Assembly (NCBI RefSeq): GCF_007065885.1
Contig: NZ_CP041409.1
Span: 62,001-126,000, forward strand
Length of the DNA: 64,000 bases
Direction: 5' to 3'
Source of the DNA: Altererythrobacter sp. TH136
GTDB taxonomy: Bacteria > Pseudomonadota > Alphaproteobacteria > Sphingomonadales > Sphingomonadaceae
The stretch's first letter is position 1, and every line of letters begins with the position of its first letter. Shown here one piece after another: positions 15,249 through 23,001 of the stretch. A program made the position numbers and the translations under genes. Under the pieces are notes generated by a model, which saw only the letters and a program-made list of their open reading frames with translations, was not told the DNA's origin and ran no database searches.

Positions 15249-16063
15249 AGGTCGCGCTGGTCGCGCTGGCGCTGCTGGCGGGGTGCGCCGCCCCGCCAGC
15301 GTCCCCGCCGCCAGCTGCCACTCCGCGGGCGCACCCGACGATCGTCAGCCTCAACCCGTGCACCGACGCGATCCTCGCCGAAGTCGCAGACCCGGCGCAG
15401 ATCCTGGCGGTAAGCCACTACAGCCACGATCCGCGCGGCACCTCGATGGACCTCGCCAAGGCGCGGCGGTTCCGCGCAACCGGCGGGACCGTGGAGGAAG
15501 TGCTGGCGCTGAACCCGGACATGGTCGTCGGCACCACCTTCATGGACCCGGCGACACGCGGCGCACTGGCCGACCTCGACCTGCGGGTCGAGACGGTCGG
15601 GATCGCCTCGACCGTGGCCGACAGCCTTACGCAGGTTCGCCAACTGGCCGCGCTGGCCGGGCATCCCGAACGGGGCGAGGCGCTGGTCGCGCGGATCGAG
15701 GCGGCCCTGGCAGACGCCCGGCCGTCCGGCGCGCCAGTGCCCGCGATCCTGTGGCAGCCAGGCGGCATCGTGCCGGGCGACGGCGCGTTGGTGAGCGAAC
15801 TGATGCGCCGCACCGGCTTTGCCAACCACGCCGCGGCGCGCGGACTGGGGCAAGCCGATTACCTGTCGCTCGAGCGCTTGCTGAGCGATCCGCCGCGCGT
15901 GCTGCTGGTAGCGGGCAGCGAGCGCGGTCAGCACCACCCCGCGCTCCGGCACGTGCCGCACTTGCAGCGCGCCGCATTCGATCCGGCGCTGCTCTATTGC
16001 GGCGGTCCGACGATCATCCGGGCGGCGGGACGACTGGCTCAGATCAGGGACGGGCTGTCGTGA
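15245..16063 (+). CDS. btuF: cobalamin ABC transporter substrate-binding lipoprotein BtuF
   Basis: 272 residues of the class III periplasmic binding family. The N-terminus VKVALVALALLAGCAAPP is a lipoprotein signal (lipobox LAGC), so it is probably tethered. Then come TIVSLNPCTDAILAEVAD and the family motifs RRFRATGGTVEEVLALNPDMVVG. It captures B12 from BtuB and hands it to BtuCD. The GTG start overlaps the btuB stop (GTGA), and its own stop overlaps the btuC GTG, a strong sign of coupled translation. Confidence 0.9.
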   Translation: MKVALVALALLAGCAAPPASPPPAATPRAHPTIVSLNPCTDAILAEVADPAQILAVSHYSHDPRGTSMDLAKARRFRATGGTVEEVLALNPDMVVGTTFMDPATRGALADLDLRVETVGIASTVADSLTQVRQLAALAGHPERGEALVARIEAALADARPSGAPVPAILWQPGGIVPGDGALVSELMRRTGFANHAAARGLGQADYLSLERLLSDPPRVLLVAGSERGQHHPALRHVPHLQRAAFDPALLYCGGPTIIRAAGRLAQIRDGLS

Positions 16064-17037
16064 CGCGCGCTGTCGTCATCCTCCTCGCCCTGATCGCGCT
16101 GGCCTTCCCGCTGTCGCTGCTGGCCGGGCGGGTGTGGGTCGATCCGTGGAGCACGCCCAACGCGGCCGCGATCCTGGCCGAACTGCGCCTGCCGCGTAGT
16201 CTTCTGGCGCTGATCATCGGGGCCGGGCTGGGGGCAAGCGGCGCCGCCATGCAGGGATACTTGCGCAACCCGCTCGCCGATCCGGGGCTGTTCGGGATCG
16301 CGCCGGGTGCGGCGCTGGGGGCGGTCGCCAGCCTGTGGTTCGGGTTCGCCGCCGCGCCCTACTTGCTGCCGGTCTTCGCGCTGGCGGGAGCAGCCGGCGC
16401 GATGGCGCTGCTGTCGCTGATCGCGGGGCGCACCCTCAGCGGGACAGGGGGCATCGCCCTGTTCACGCTGGCGGGCATGATGATCGCCAGCCTGGCGGGC
16501 GCGCTGACCAGCTTTGCCATCAGCCTTGCGCCCAATGCCTTTGCGATGAGCGAGATCGTCACCTGGCTGATGGGCGCGCTGACCGACCGGTCGTGGCGCG
16601 AGGTGTGGATTGCCCTCCCGCTGACCCTCGCGGGGATCGGCTGCCTGGCGATGGCCGCGCGCGATCTCGATGCGCTGGTGCTGGGAGACGGCGCGGCGCG
16701 CAGCCTGGGCATGGAGACGCGCCGGATGCAGGGCTGGCTGATCGCGGGCGTGGGCCTGACGGTGGGCAGCGGGGTCGCGGTCGCCGGGATCGTCGGCTTC
16801 GTGGGGCTGATCGTCCCGCACCTCGTCCGCCCGTTGACCGACCGCCGGCCATCGTCGGTGATGCTGCCGAGCGCGCTCGCCGGCGCGCTGCTGGTGCTGG
16901 TGGCGGACTGCGTGTGCCGGGTGCTGCCGCTGGTGACGGAGCTGCGGCTCGGCATCGCGCTCAGCCTGGTGGGCGCGCCGTTCTTCCTGTGGTTGCTGCT
17001 GCGGATGCGCCTGGGCCGGCCAGGGGGGCTGGCATGA
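16060..17037 (+). CDS. btuC: cobalamin ABC transporter permease BtuC
   Basis: 325 residues of the FecCD family, with about ten hydrophobic helices. Typical features are RLPRSLLALIIGAGLGASGAAMQGYLRNPLADPGLFGIAPGA near the start and GIVGFVGLIVPHLVRPL in the coupling region that contacts the ATPase. It forms the dimeric inner-membrane channel for B12. I start at GTG 16060, where the protein-like sequence begins; the frame is open for hundreds of codons upstream over btuF, but in another register. Both ends overlap neighbours by four bases. Confidence 0.93.
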   Translation: MTRAVVILLALIALAFPLSLLAGRVWVDPWSTPNAAAILAELRLPRSLLALIIGAGLGASGAAMQGYLRNPLADPGLFGIAPGAALGAVASLWFGFAAAPYLLPVFALAGAAGAMALLSLIAGRTLSGTGGIALFTLAGMMIASLAGALTSFAISLAPNAFAMSEIVTWLMGALTDRSWREVWIALPLTLAGIGCLAMAARDLDALVLGDGAARSLGMETRRMQGWLIAGVGLTVGSGVAVAGIVGFVGLIVPHLVRPLTDRRPSSVMLPSALAGALLVLVADCVCRVLPLVTELRLGIALSLVGAPFFLWLLLRMRLGRPGGLA

Positions 17038-17774
17038 TCCTGCGCGCGAACGATGTCTCGCTGGAAGGCCGACTCAATTCCCTATCTCTGGCGCTGGAGC
17101 CGGGGCGGATCACCGCGATCTGCGGCCCCAACGGCGCGGGCAAGTCGAGCCTGCTGCAGTGCCTTGCAGGATTGCTCCGCCCCGACACCGGATCGGTGAC
17201 GCTGGACGGTGCCGAGTTGCAGGGGGTGCATCCGCGCGAACGGGCGAAAGCGATCGGTTACCTGCCGCAGGACGGCGAAGTGGCCTGGGACGTGGCCGTA
17301 CGCACCCTGGTCGCGCTGGGGCGCCTGCCGCACCGCGACCGGGGCACCGCGCAAGTGGACGGCGCTCTCGCCGCGCTGGACCTGATCGCGCTGGCGGATC
17401 GTCCGGTGTCGCGCCTGTCGGGCGGCGAGAAGGCGCGGGTGCTGCTGGCGCGTGTGCTGGCGGGGGCGCCGCGCTGGATCCTGGCCGACGAACCGCTCGC
17501 CGCGCTCGATCTCGCACATCAACTCAGCCTGCTGGCGCACCTTCGGCGCGCGGCCGATGCCGGCGTTGGCGTGGTGCTGGTGCTGCACGACCTGGCGCTG
17601 GCGATGAACCATGCGGACCGCGTGTTGGTGCTGGACCGCGGTACGAAAGCGGCCGACGGCGCTCCCGAAGAAGCGCTGTCGGCCGCGATCATCCAGCAAG
17701 TCTGGGGCGTTCCCGCGCGCTGGCTGGGAGAGCCCGGCGCGCGGGCACTGGTGGCGGGACGCCCTCCCGCTTAG
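17034..17774 (+). CDS. btuD: cobalamin ABC transporter ATP-binding protein BtuD
   Basis: 246 residues of an ABC ATPase: Walker A GPNGAGKS, Q-loop in YLPQDGE, signature LSGGEKARVLLAR, Walker B WILADEPLAALD and the switch histidine in LVLHDLALA. It powers BtuC. The ATG at 17034 overlaps the btuC stop (ATGA). The TAG stop shares bases with the convergent M3 peptidase stop, so there is no space for a separate terminator. With btuB, btuF and btuC it makes a complete uptake operon under one riboswitch. Confidence 0.93.
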   Translation: MILRANDVSLEGRLNSLSLALEPGRITAICGPNGAGKSSLLQCLAGLLRPDTGSVTLDGAELQGVHPRERAKAIGYLPQDGEVAWDVAVRTLVALGRLPHRDRGTAQVDGALAALDLIALADRPVSRLSGGEKARVLLARVLAGAPRWILADEPLAALDLAHQLSLLAHLRRAADAGVGVVLVLHDLALAMNHADRVLVLDRGTKAADGAPEEALSAAIIQQVWGVPARWLGEPGARALVAGRPPA

Positions 17775-19984
17775 CCGGTCTCGTCACCGCTGCTCGGGAT
17801 CGTGCTCGTTCCCGAGCCAGTGCCGCCGGTCAGGCCGAGCGCCTCGAGCATCGGCTGCACGTTGGGTTCGCGCCCGGTGAACGCCCGGTACATCTCGAAG
17901 TAGTCCTGCGTCCCGCCCTGGCTCAGCACCGTGCGGCGGAAGTGATCGCCGTTCTGCCGGGTCAGGCCGCCGTTCTCCATGAACCACTTGCGGCTGTCGC
18001 GGTCGAGCATCTGGGTCCACAAGTACGAATAGTACCCCGCCGAATAGCCCGCCGGATCGGAGAAGATGTGCCGGAAGTAGCTCGTACGGTACCGGGGCGG
18101 CACCAGGTCCACCGCCAGGCCGAGTTCGCTGAGCGCGTTGTTCTCGAACGTGTTCACCGCCGCCGGGGTGTTGATCGCCGCCGCCTGCGCGGGGGTGAGA
18201 GCGTGCCACTTCATGTCGAGCAGCGCGGCTTCCACCACTTCGCCAAACTGGTAGCCCTGGTCGTACTTCGACGCCGCTTCCATCTTGGCGATCAGTTCCT
18301 GCGGGATCGGGGCGCCGGTCTGGTAATGCTTGGCGTAGTTGGCCAGCACTTCGGGGTGGCTGGCCCACATCTCGTGGACCTGGCTCGGGTACTCGACAAA
18401 GTCGCGCGCGGTCGCGGTGCCCGACAGGCTTTCGTATTTCTGGTTGGCGAAGAACCCGTGCAGCGCGTGGCCGAATTCGTGGAACGTCGTCTCCACCCAG
18501 TCGAAGCTGATGAGCTGCGGCTGGCCTTCGGGCGCCTTGGGGATGTTGAGCACGTTGTAGATCACCGGCTTGGTGCCGTTGAGCTTGGACTGCTCGACGA
18601 AGTTGCTCATCCACGCGCCGCCGCGCTTGTTGTCGCGCTGGAACGGGTCGAAGTAGAAGATGCCCAGCTGGCTGCCGTCGGCTTCGAACACGTCGTACAC
18701 CCACACGTCGGGGTTGTAGACGGGCAGGTCGGTCCGCTGCTTGAAGCTGAGGCCGTAGAGCCGGTTCGACATGAAGAACACGCCGTCTTCCAGCACGCGG
18801 CGCAATTCGAAATACGGCTTCACCGCGTCTTCGTCGATCGCGTACTTCTTGGCCTTGAGCTTGTCGGCGTACATCGCCCAGTCCCACGGCTTGACGGTGA
18901 AGTTCTGGCCGCTGGCCTTGATCTCCGCATTCAGCGCGGCGGCGTCGCGCCGCTGGGTCGCCTCGAGCGCGGGGACCATCTGCTGCATGAAATCGAGCGC
19001 GGTCTTGGGGTTCTTCGCCATGCGATCGTACATCTGGTACGTCGCCCAATCGGGCGCGCCGAACAGCGCGGCCTTCTGCGCGCGGAGCTGGACGATCTCG
19101 GCCACCAGCGCGCGGGTGTCGTTCTCGCCGCCCGTCTCGGCGCGGTTCCAGCTCGCGTTGAACAGCGCTTCGCGGGTAGCGCGATCGGTCAGCGTCGCGA
19201 GCGCTGGCTGCTGGGTGGTGTTCTGCAGGGTGATGACCTGCGCACCCGGCGCCCCGCGCTCGGTCGCCGCCTTCTTCGCGGCCGCGATGTCGGCATCGGA
19301 CAGGCCGGCGAGCTTGGCTTCCTCGGTGATGACGAGCGCTGCGTCCTTGGTCGCCTGGGTCAGCCGCTGGCCGAACGTGGTGGTCGCGGCCGACAGACGG
19401 GTGTTGATGTCCTTGACCTGTTCCTTTTGCGCCGCGGTCAGCTGCGCGCCGGCGTGGACCATGCCTTCATACGTGTCTTCGAGCAGCTTGGCGTCCTCGG
19501 TGTCGAGGTTCAGCGCAGCGCGCCCGTCATACACCGCCTTGACCCGCTGGAAGAGCGCAGGGTTCAGGCTAATCGCATCGTAATGCTGGGTCAGCTTGGG
19601 GCTGATCTCGGCGTCGATCGCGTCCAGCGTGTCGTTGGTGTTGGCCCCGGTCAACGTGCCGAACACCCGGCCTACCCGGCCCAGCATCGCGCCCGATTGC
19701 TCCAGCGCGACGATCGTGTTTTCAAACGTGGGCGCGGCGCGGTTGTTCACGATCGCCTGGATCTCGGCATCGTGGATCGCCATCGCCTGTTCGTAAGCCG
19801 TACGGAAGTCGCCGTCGGAAATCTTGCTGAAGTCAGGCGCGCGCAGCGGCAGCGTGCTGTCGGCGGCAAAGTAACCGGTCGCCTGCGGCAGGGCGACGGC
19901 GGGGCCGTCCATCGTGGTATTCTGCATCGTGCTGCATCCTGCGAGCAGCGAGCCGACAGCCGCTGCGACGAAAAGCCTGGTCAT
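17771..19984 (-). CDS. dcp: M3 family metallopeptidase (Dcp-like), lipoprotein
   Basis: 737 residues of the thimet oligopeptidase/dipeptidyl carboxypeptidase family. The zinc motif is TTFHEFGHALHGFFAN with the third ligand glutamate in DFVEYPSQVHEMWA. The start MTRLFVAAAVGSLLAGCSTM is a lipoprotein signal (LAGC), which suggests a periplasmic or outer-membrane-anchored enzyme; E. coli Dcp lacks one. It should cleave short peptides, probably removing C-terminal dipeptides. The ATG at 19984 is chosen because it begins the signal. It faces btuD convergently and shares a stop tetranucleotide with it. Confidence 0.9.
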   Translation of the reverse strand: MTRLFVAAAVGSLLAGCSTMQNTTMDGPAVALPQATGYFAADSTLPLRAPDFSKISDGDFRTAYEQAMAIHDAEIQAIVNNRAAPTFENTIVALEQSGAMLGRVGRVFGTLTGANTNDTLDAIDAEISPKLTQHYDAISLNPALFQRVKAVYDGRAALNLDTEDAKLLEDTYEGMVHAGAQLTAAQKEQVKDINTRLSAATTTFGQRLTQATKDAALVITEEAKLAGLSDADIAAAKKAATERGAPGAQVITLQNTTQQPALATLTDRATREALFNASWNRAETGGENDTRALVAEIVQLRAQKAALFGAPDWATYQMYDRMAKNPKTALDFMQQMVPALEATQRRDAAALNAEIKASGQNFTVKPWDWAMYADKLKAKKYAIDEDAVKPYFELRRVLEDGVFFMSNRLYGLSFKQRTDLPVYNPDVWVYDVFEADGSQLGIFYFDPFQRDNKRGGAWMSNFVEQSKLNGTKPVIYNVLNIPKAPEGQPQLISFDWVETTFHEFGHALHGFFANQKYESLSGTATARDFVEYPSQVHEMWASHPEVLANYAKHYQTGAPIPQELIAKMEAASKYDQGYQFGEVVEAALLDMKWHALTPAQAAAINTPAAVNTFENNALSELGLAVDLVPPRYRTSYFRHIFSDPAGYSAGYYSYLWTQMLDRDSRKWFMENGGLTRQNGDHFRRTVLSQGGTQDYFEMYRAFTGREPNVQPMLEALGLTGGTGSGTSTIPSSGDETG

Positions 19985-20084
19985 CTTCAAGTGAAATTCT
20001 CCCTGGGAACACGCAGGCCCGCGCGCGGCGGGTTGCGCTGTCAGCAACTACGCTTGAGCCGCGGATTGGTTGCCGCTGCAACCA

Positions 20085-20621
20085 CTATGGCCGCAACGGA
20101 TATTGCACAACCGGCTCGTAGTGCGATCCCCCGGTGCCAAGGGTGCTCTCGACCAGTTGGAACGCGTCCACCGGCCATTCGGGCGCGCGGAACGGTCCCG
20201 CCTGCGCCAGCCACGCGCCGGTCGGCCCGGCGGCGCCGCTCAGCCGGGCGAGCGTGACGTGGGCGGCGAACTTGCGTCCTTCGGGTGGCAGCCCGGCGCG
20301 CTGGCAGGCGCGTTCGACTTTCGCTTGCAGCGCGGCAAGATCGGGCGAGGGGGCGACCCCCGCCCATAGCGTGTGCGGCCGGCCCTTGCGCGCGAATTGC
20401 CCCGTTCCGCTCAGCTTCAGCGCGAACGGGGCGGCGCGCACCCGGCCCAGCTCGGCGGCGAGGTCTTCCGCGTCAGGCGGCGGTATATCGCCCACGAAAC
20501 GCAGGGTCAGGTGCAACTGGTCGTCGCTCTGCCACCGCGCGCCCTCCACGCCGCCCATTGCATCGAGCAGCGCGTCGCGCACGGGTTCGGGCGGCCGCAG
20601 GGCGACGAACAGACGAGGCAT
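20085..20621 (-). CDS. thpR: RNA 2',3'-cyclic phosphodiesterase (LigT/ThpR)
   Basis: 178 residues of the 2H phosphoesterase superfamily. The two HxTx motifs are HLTL (after QSDDQL) and HVTL (after KFAA), the hallmark pair. The start MPRLFVALRPPEPVRDAL is the typical ThpR beginning. The enzyme hydrolyses 2',3'-cyclic phosphates at RNA ends to 2'-phosphates; its cellular role is unclear. It sits between two exported metallopeptidase genes on the same strand and may share a transcript with them. Confidence 0.9.
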   Translation of the reverse strand: MPRLFVALRPPEPVRDALLDAMGGVEGARWQSDDQLHLTLRFVGDIPPPDAEDLAAELGRVRAAPFALKLSGTGQFARKGRPHTLWAGVAPSPDLAALQAKVERACQRAGLPPEGRKFAAHVTLARLSGAAGPTGAWLAQAGPFRAPEWPVDAFQLVESTLGTGGSHYEPVVQYPLRP

Positions 20622-20675
20622 GGCGCAGCTCCAGTCGGCGGCCGCGGTGGGTGCCCGCGGCCGCTGCGACCGTCT

Positions 20676-22727
20676 TTACCAGATCCGCGCGCGCTGTTCA
20701 GGCGGGATGTAGTTCTTGTCGCCCGGCTTCACGTCGAACGCCGCGTACCATGCATCCACGTTGCGCAGCGGGCCGATGGTGCGGAACCGTTCTGGGCTGT
20801 GCGGATCGGTGGTGACCTGGCTGCGCAGATCGTCCTCGCGCGCCTTGGACCGCCACACCTGCGCATAGGCGAGGAAAAACCGCTGGTCGCCAGTCAGCCC
20901 GTCGATCACCGGCGCTTCCTTGCCGCCCAATGACTTGTGGTAGGCATCGTAGGCCACGAGCACGCCGGCGAGATCGGCGATGTTCTCGCCCATCGTCAGT
21001 TCCGGGTTCACGAACGCGCCCGGTACGGCTTCGTATTTCGCGTACTGATCGCCGAACACCTTGGCCTCTTTCTCGAACCGCGCGGAGTCCTGCGGAGTCC
21101 ACCAGTCGCGCACCGCGCCGTTGGCATCGATCTTGCGGCCCTGGTCATCGAACCCGTGGCTGATCTCGTGACCGATCACGACGCCGATCGCGCCATAGTT
21201 GACCGCCGGATCGGCATAAGGATCGAAGAAGGGCGGCTGCAGGATTCCGGCCGGAAATACCATCTTGTTCTCCAGCCCGCCGTTGTAGGCGTTCACCGTC
21301 TGCGGGTTCATGACCCACTTCTTCTTGTCGACCGGCTTGCCGAGATCGCTCATCGCATAGTCGGCGTTGAACTTGGTCGCGTTGCGGACGTTGTCGTACA
21401 GGCTGGTGGGCGACACCTGCAGCCCGTCGAAATTGCGGAATTCGTCGGGATTGCCGACCATGACCTGCATCTTCTCCAGCTTCTCCAGCGCGGCATCCTT
21501 GGTGGCGGCGCCCATCCAGTCGTTGCCGCGAATACGGTCCGCCATCGCCAGCTTCAGGTTCCGGACCAGCTCCTCCATCCGGGTCTTGGCAACCGCGGGG
21601 AAGTATTCGGCCACGTACGCCTCACCCACCAGCTCGCCCAGCGAGGTATTGACGTTGGTGATCGCCCGCTTCCACCGCGGCTGCTGTTCGCTGACACCCG
21701 ACAGCGTGCTGGTGAAGGCAAAGCGGCTGTCGACCATGCGCTTGTTCAGATAGGGCGAGGCCTGGTGCGCGACGTGGAACTGCTCCCACAGCTTCAGCGT
21801 GTCGAGATCGGTGCTGGCGTACAGCTCTGCCAGCGCCTTGATCGCGGTGTTCTCGTTGACGATGATCCGGTCCTGCGGCGGAATGCCCGCGCCCTGGAAA
21901 TACGCGTTCCAGTCGATCCCCGGTGCGTATGCGGCCAGCTGCGCGCTCGACATGGGGTTGTTGATCTTGCCGATGTCGCGCCGGTCGGCGATCGGCCACG
22001 AAAGCTGCGCCACATACGTCTCGAACGCCAGCACCTCCTGTGCCGAGACGGCGGGGTTGGCCACGCCGATGGCGCGGAAGGTCCGCTCGATATAGTCCTG
22101 GTAGGCAGCGCGCTGCTTGGCGAACTGCGGGTTGAAGTAATAATCGCGCTCCGGCAGTCCCAGCCCGCTCTGGCCGAACCACAGCACGTTCATTTCGGGA
22201 TTGCCGGTGTCGGCATAGGGCCCGCCGCCGAACAGGGTGGTCCCGAACTTGTCGTAGGTTGAGCCCATGAAGCGGGCGAATTCCGTCTTGTCGCCGATGG
22301 CGCGGACGCGGGCGATGTCCTGCATCAACGGGGCGACACCGGCGCGCTCCACCGCGGCCTCGTCCAGAAACGTGCGGTAGAGCATCCCGTACTTGGTCTG
22401 CGCGGCGGATTGCGCGGTGACGAGATCGCGCACCTGTTCCTGCGAGCGTTCGCCCAGGTCGACGAACGATCCGGTGGAAGCCCGGTCCGCCGGGATATCG
22501 GTCCGGTCGATCCACGCGCCGCTCGCGTAGCGTTCGAAATCGTCGCCCGGCCTGGCGCTGAGATCGCGCGTGGTGAGGTCGAGCCCGTAATCGCCGATCG
22601 CCGCCTGTCCGGTGACGACGATCTGTTCGTTGTCATCAGCGCTGGTGTTCTGCGCCAGCGCCGGCGCGGCGGCGAGCGACAGGCCGAGCGCCGTGGCGGC
22701 GGCTAGCATGGATTTGAAGCTGGTCAT
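20676..22727 (-). CDS. M13 family metallopeptidase (neprilysin/PepO-like)
   Basis: 683 residues with signal peptide MTSFKSMLAAATALGLSLAAAPALAQ, so it is secreted to the periplasm. The M13 zinc motif is VVIGHEISHGFDDQGRK (HExxH), and the third ligand lies in MGENIADLAG; NAYYNP-like and C-terminal PERFRTIGPLRN elements are present. It should cleave small peptides, as PepO and neprilysin do. I use the ATG at 22727, start of the signal. It diverges from uvrA with 274 bases between. Confidence 0.9.
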   Translation of the reverse strand: MTSFKSMLAAATALGLSLAAAPALAQNTSADDNEQIVVTGQAAIGDYGLDLTTRDLSARPGDDFERYASGAWIDRTDIPADRASTGSFVDLGERSQEQVRDLVTAQSAAQTKYGMLYRTFLDEAAVERAGVAPLMQDIARVRAIGDKTEFARFMGSTYDKFGTTLFGGGPYADTGNPEMNVLWFGQSGLGLPERDYYFNPQFAKQRAAYQDYIERTFRAIGVANPAVSAQEVLAFETYVAQLSWPIADRRDIGKINNPMSSAQLAAYAPGIDWNAYFQGAGIPPQDRIIVNENTAIKALAELYASTDLDTLKLWEQFHVAHQASPYLNKRMVDSRFAFTSTLSGVSEQQPRWKRAITNVNTSLGELVGEAYVAEYFPAVAKTRMEELVRNLKLAMADRIRGNDWMGAATKDAALEKLEKMQVMVGNPDEFRNFDGLQVSPTSLYDNVRNATKFNADYAMSDLGKPVDKKKWVMNPQTVNAYNGGLENKMVFPAGILQPPFFDPYADPAVNYGAIGVVIGHEISHGFDDQGRKIDANGAVRDWWTPQDSARFEKEAKVFGDQYAKYEAVPGAFVNPELTMGENIADLAGVLVAYDAYHKSLGGKEAPVIDGLTGDQRFFLAYAQVWRSKAREDDLRSQVTTDPHSPERFRTIGPLRNVDAWYAAFDVKPGDKNYIPPEQRARIW

Positions 22728-22964
22728 GTGATCGCGGTCCCCCTGGGTATCGACAGGTGCTTGGCGCCGCGCACGCGGCCGCGCAAGTGGTTGGTGGTGA
22801 AACCGGTTCGGCGGCCCGGGCGAGGGCTGGTCGACCAACGGGCCAGCCCAACCGACGAACGCGGGCGCTCATGCTGCCGCCCGTGCCGGCGGCGCCAGAC
22901 GTTGCATTCCGGACCCCGACCCCCACATCGCACGTTCGGCGGGGGAGGGCGTCCCGCGCATCTC

Positions 22965-22990
22965 TTGACACTCGCGAACGAAACCGGAAC
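22965..22990 (+). promoter_or_regulatory. SOS (LexA) box and -35 element before uvrA
   Basis: GAAC-GAAACCG-GAAC at 22976-22990 is a perfect alphaproteobacterial LexA box (GAAC-N7-GAAC, the reverse complement of GTTC-N7-GTTC). It starts six bases after TTGACA (22965-22970), a perfect -35 box, and ends 11 bases before the uvrA ATG. No good -10 box is visible, but LexA binding here would block the promoter. Confidence 0.8.
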
Positions 22991-23001
22991 ACGCTACTCC
23001 T

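Noticed and set aside
17159-20257. Open frame of about 1030 codons on the plus strand
   Set aside because: It lies antisense to the M3 peptidase gene, which has clear catalytic motifs. Long antisense frames are expected in high-GC coding DNA; the product shows no domain.
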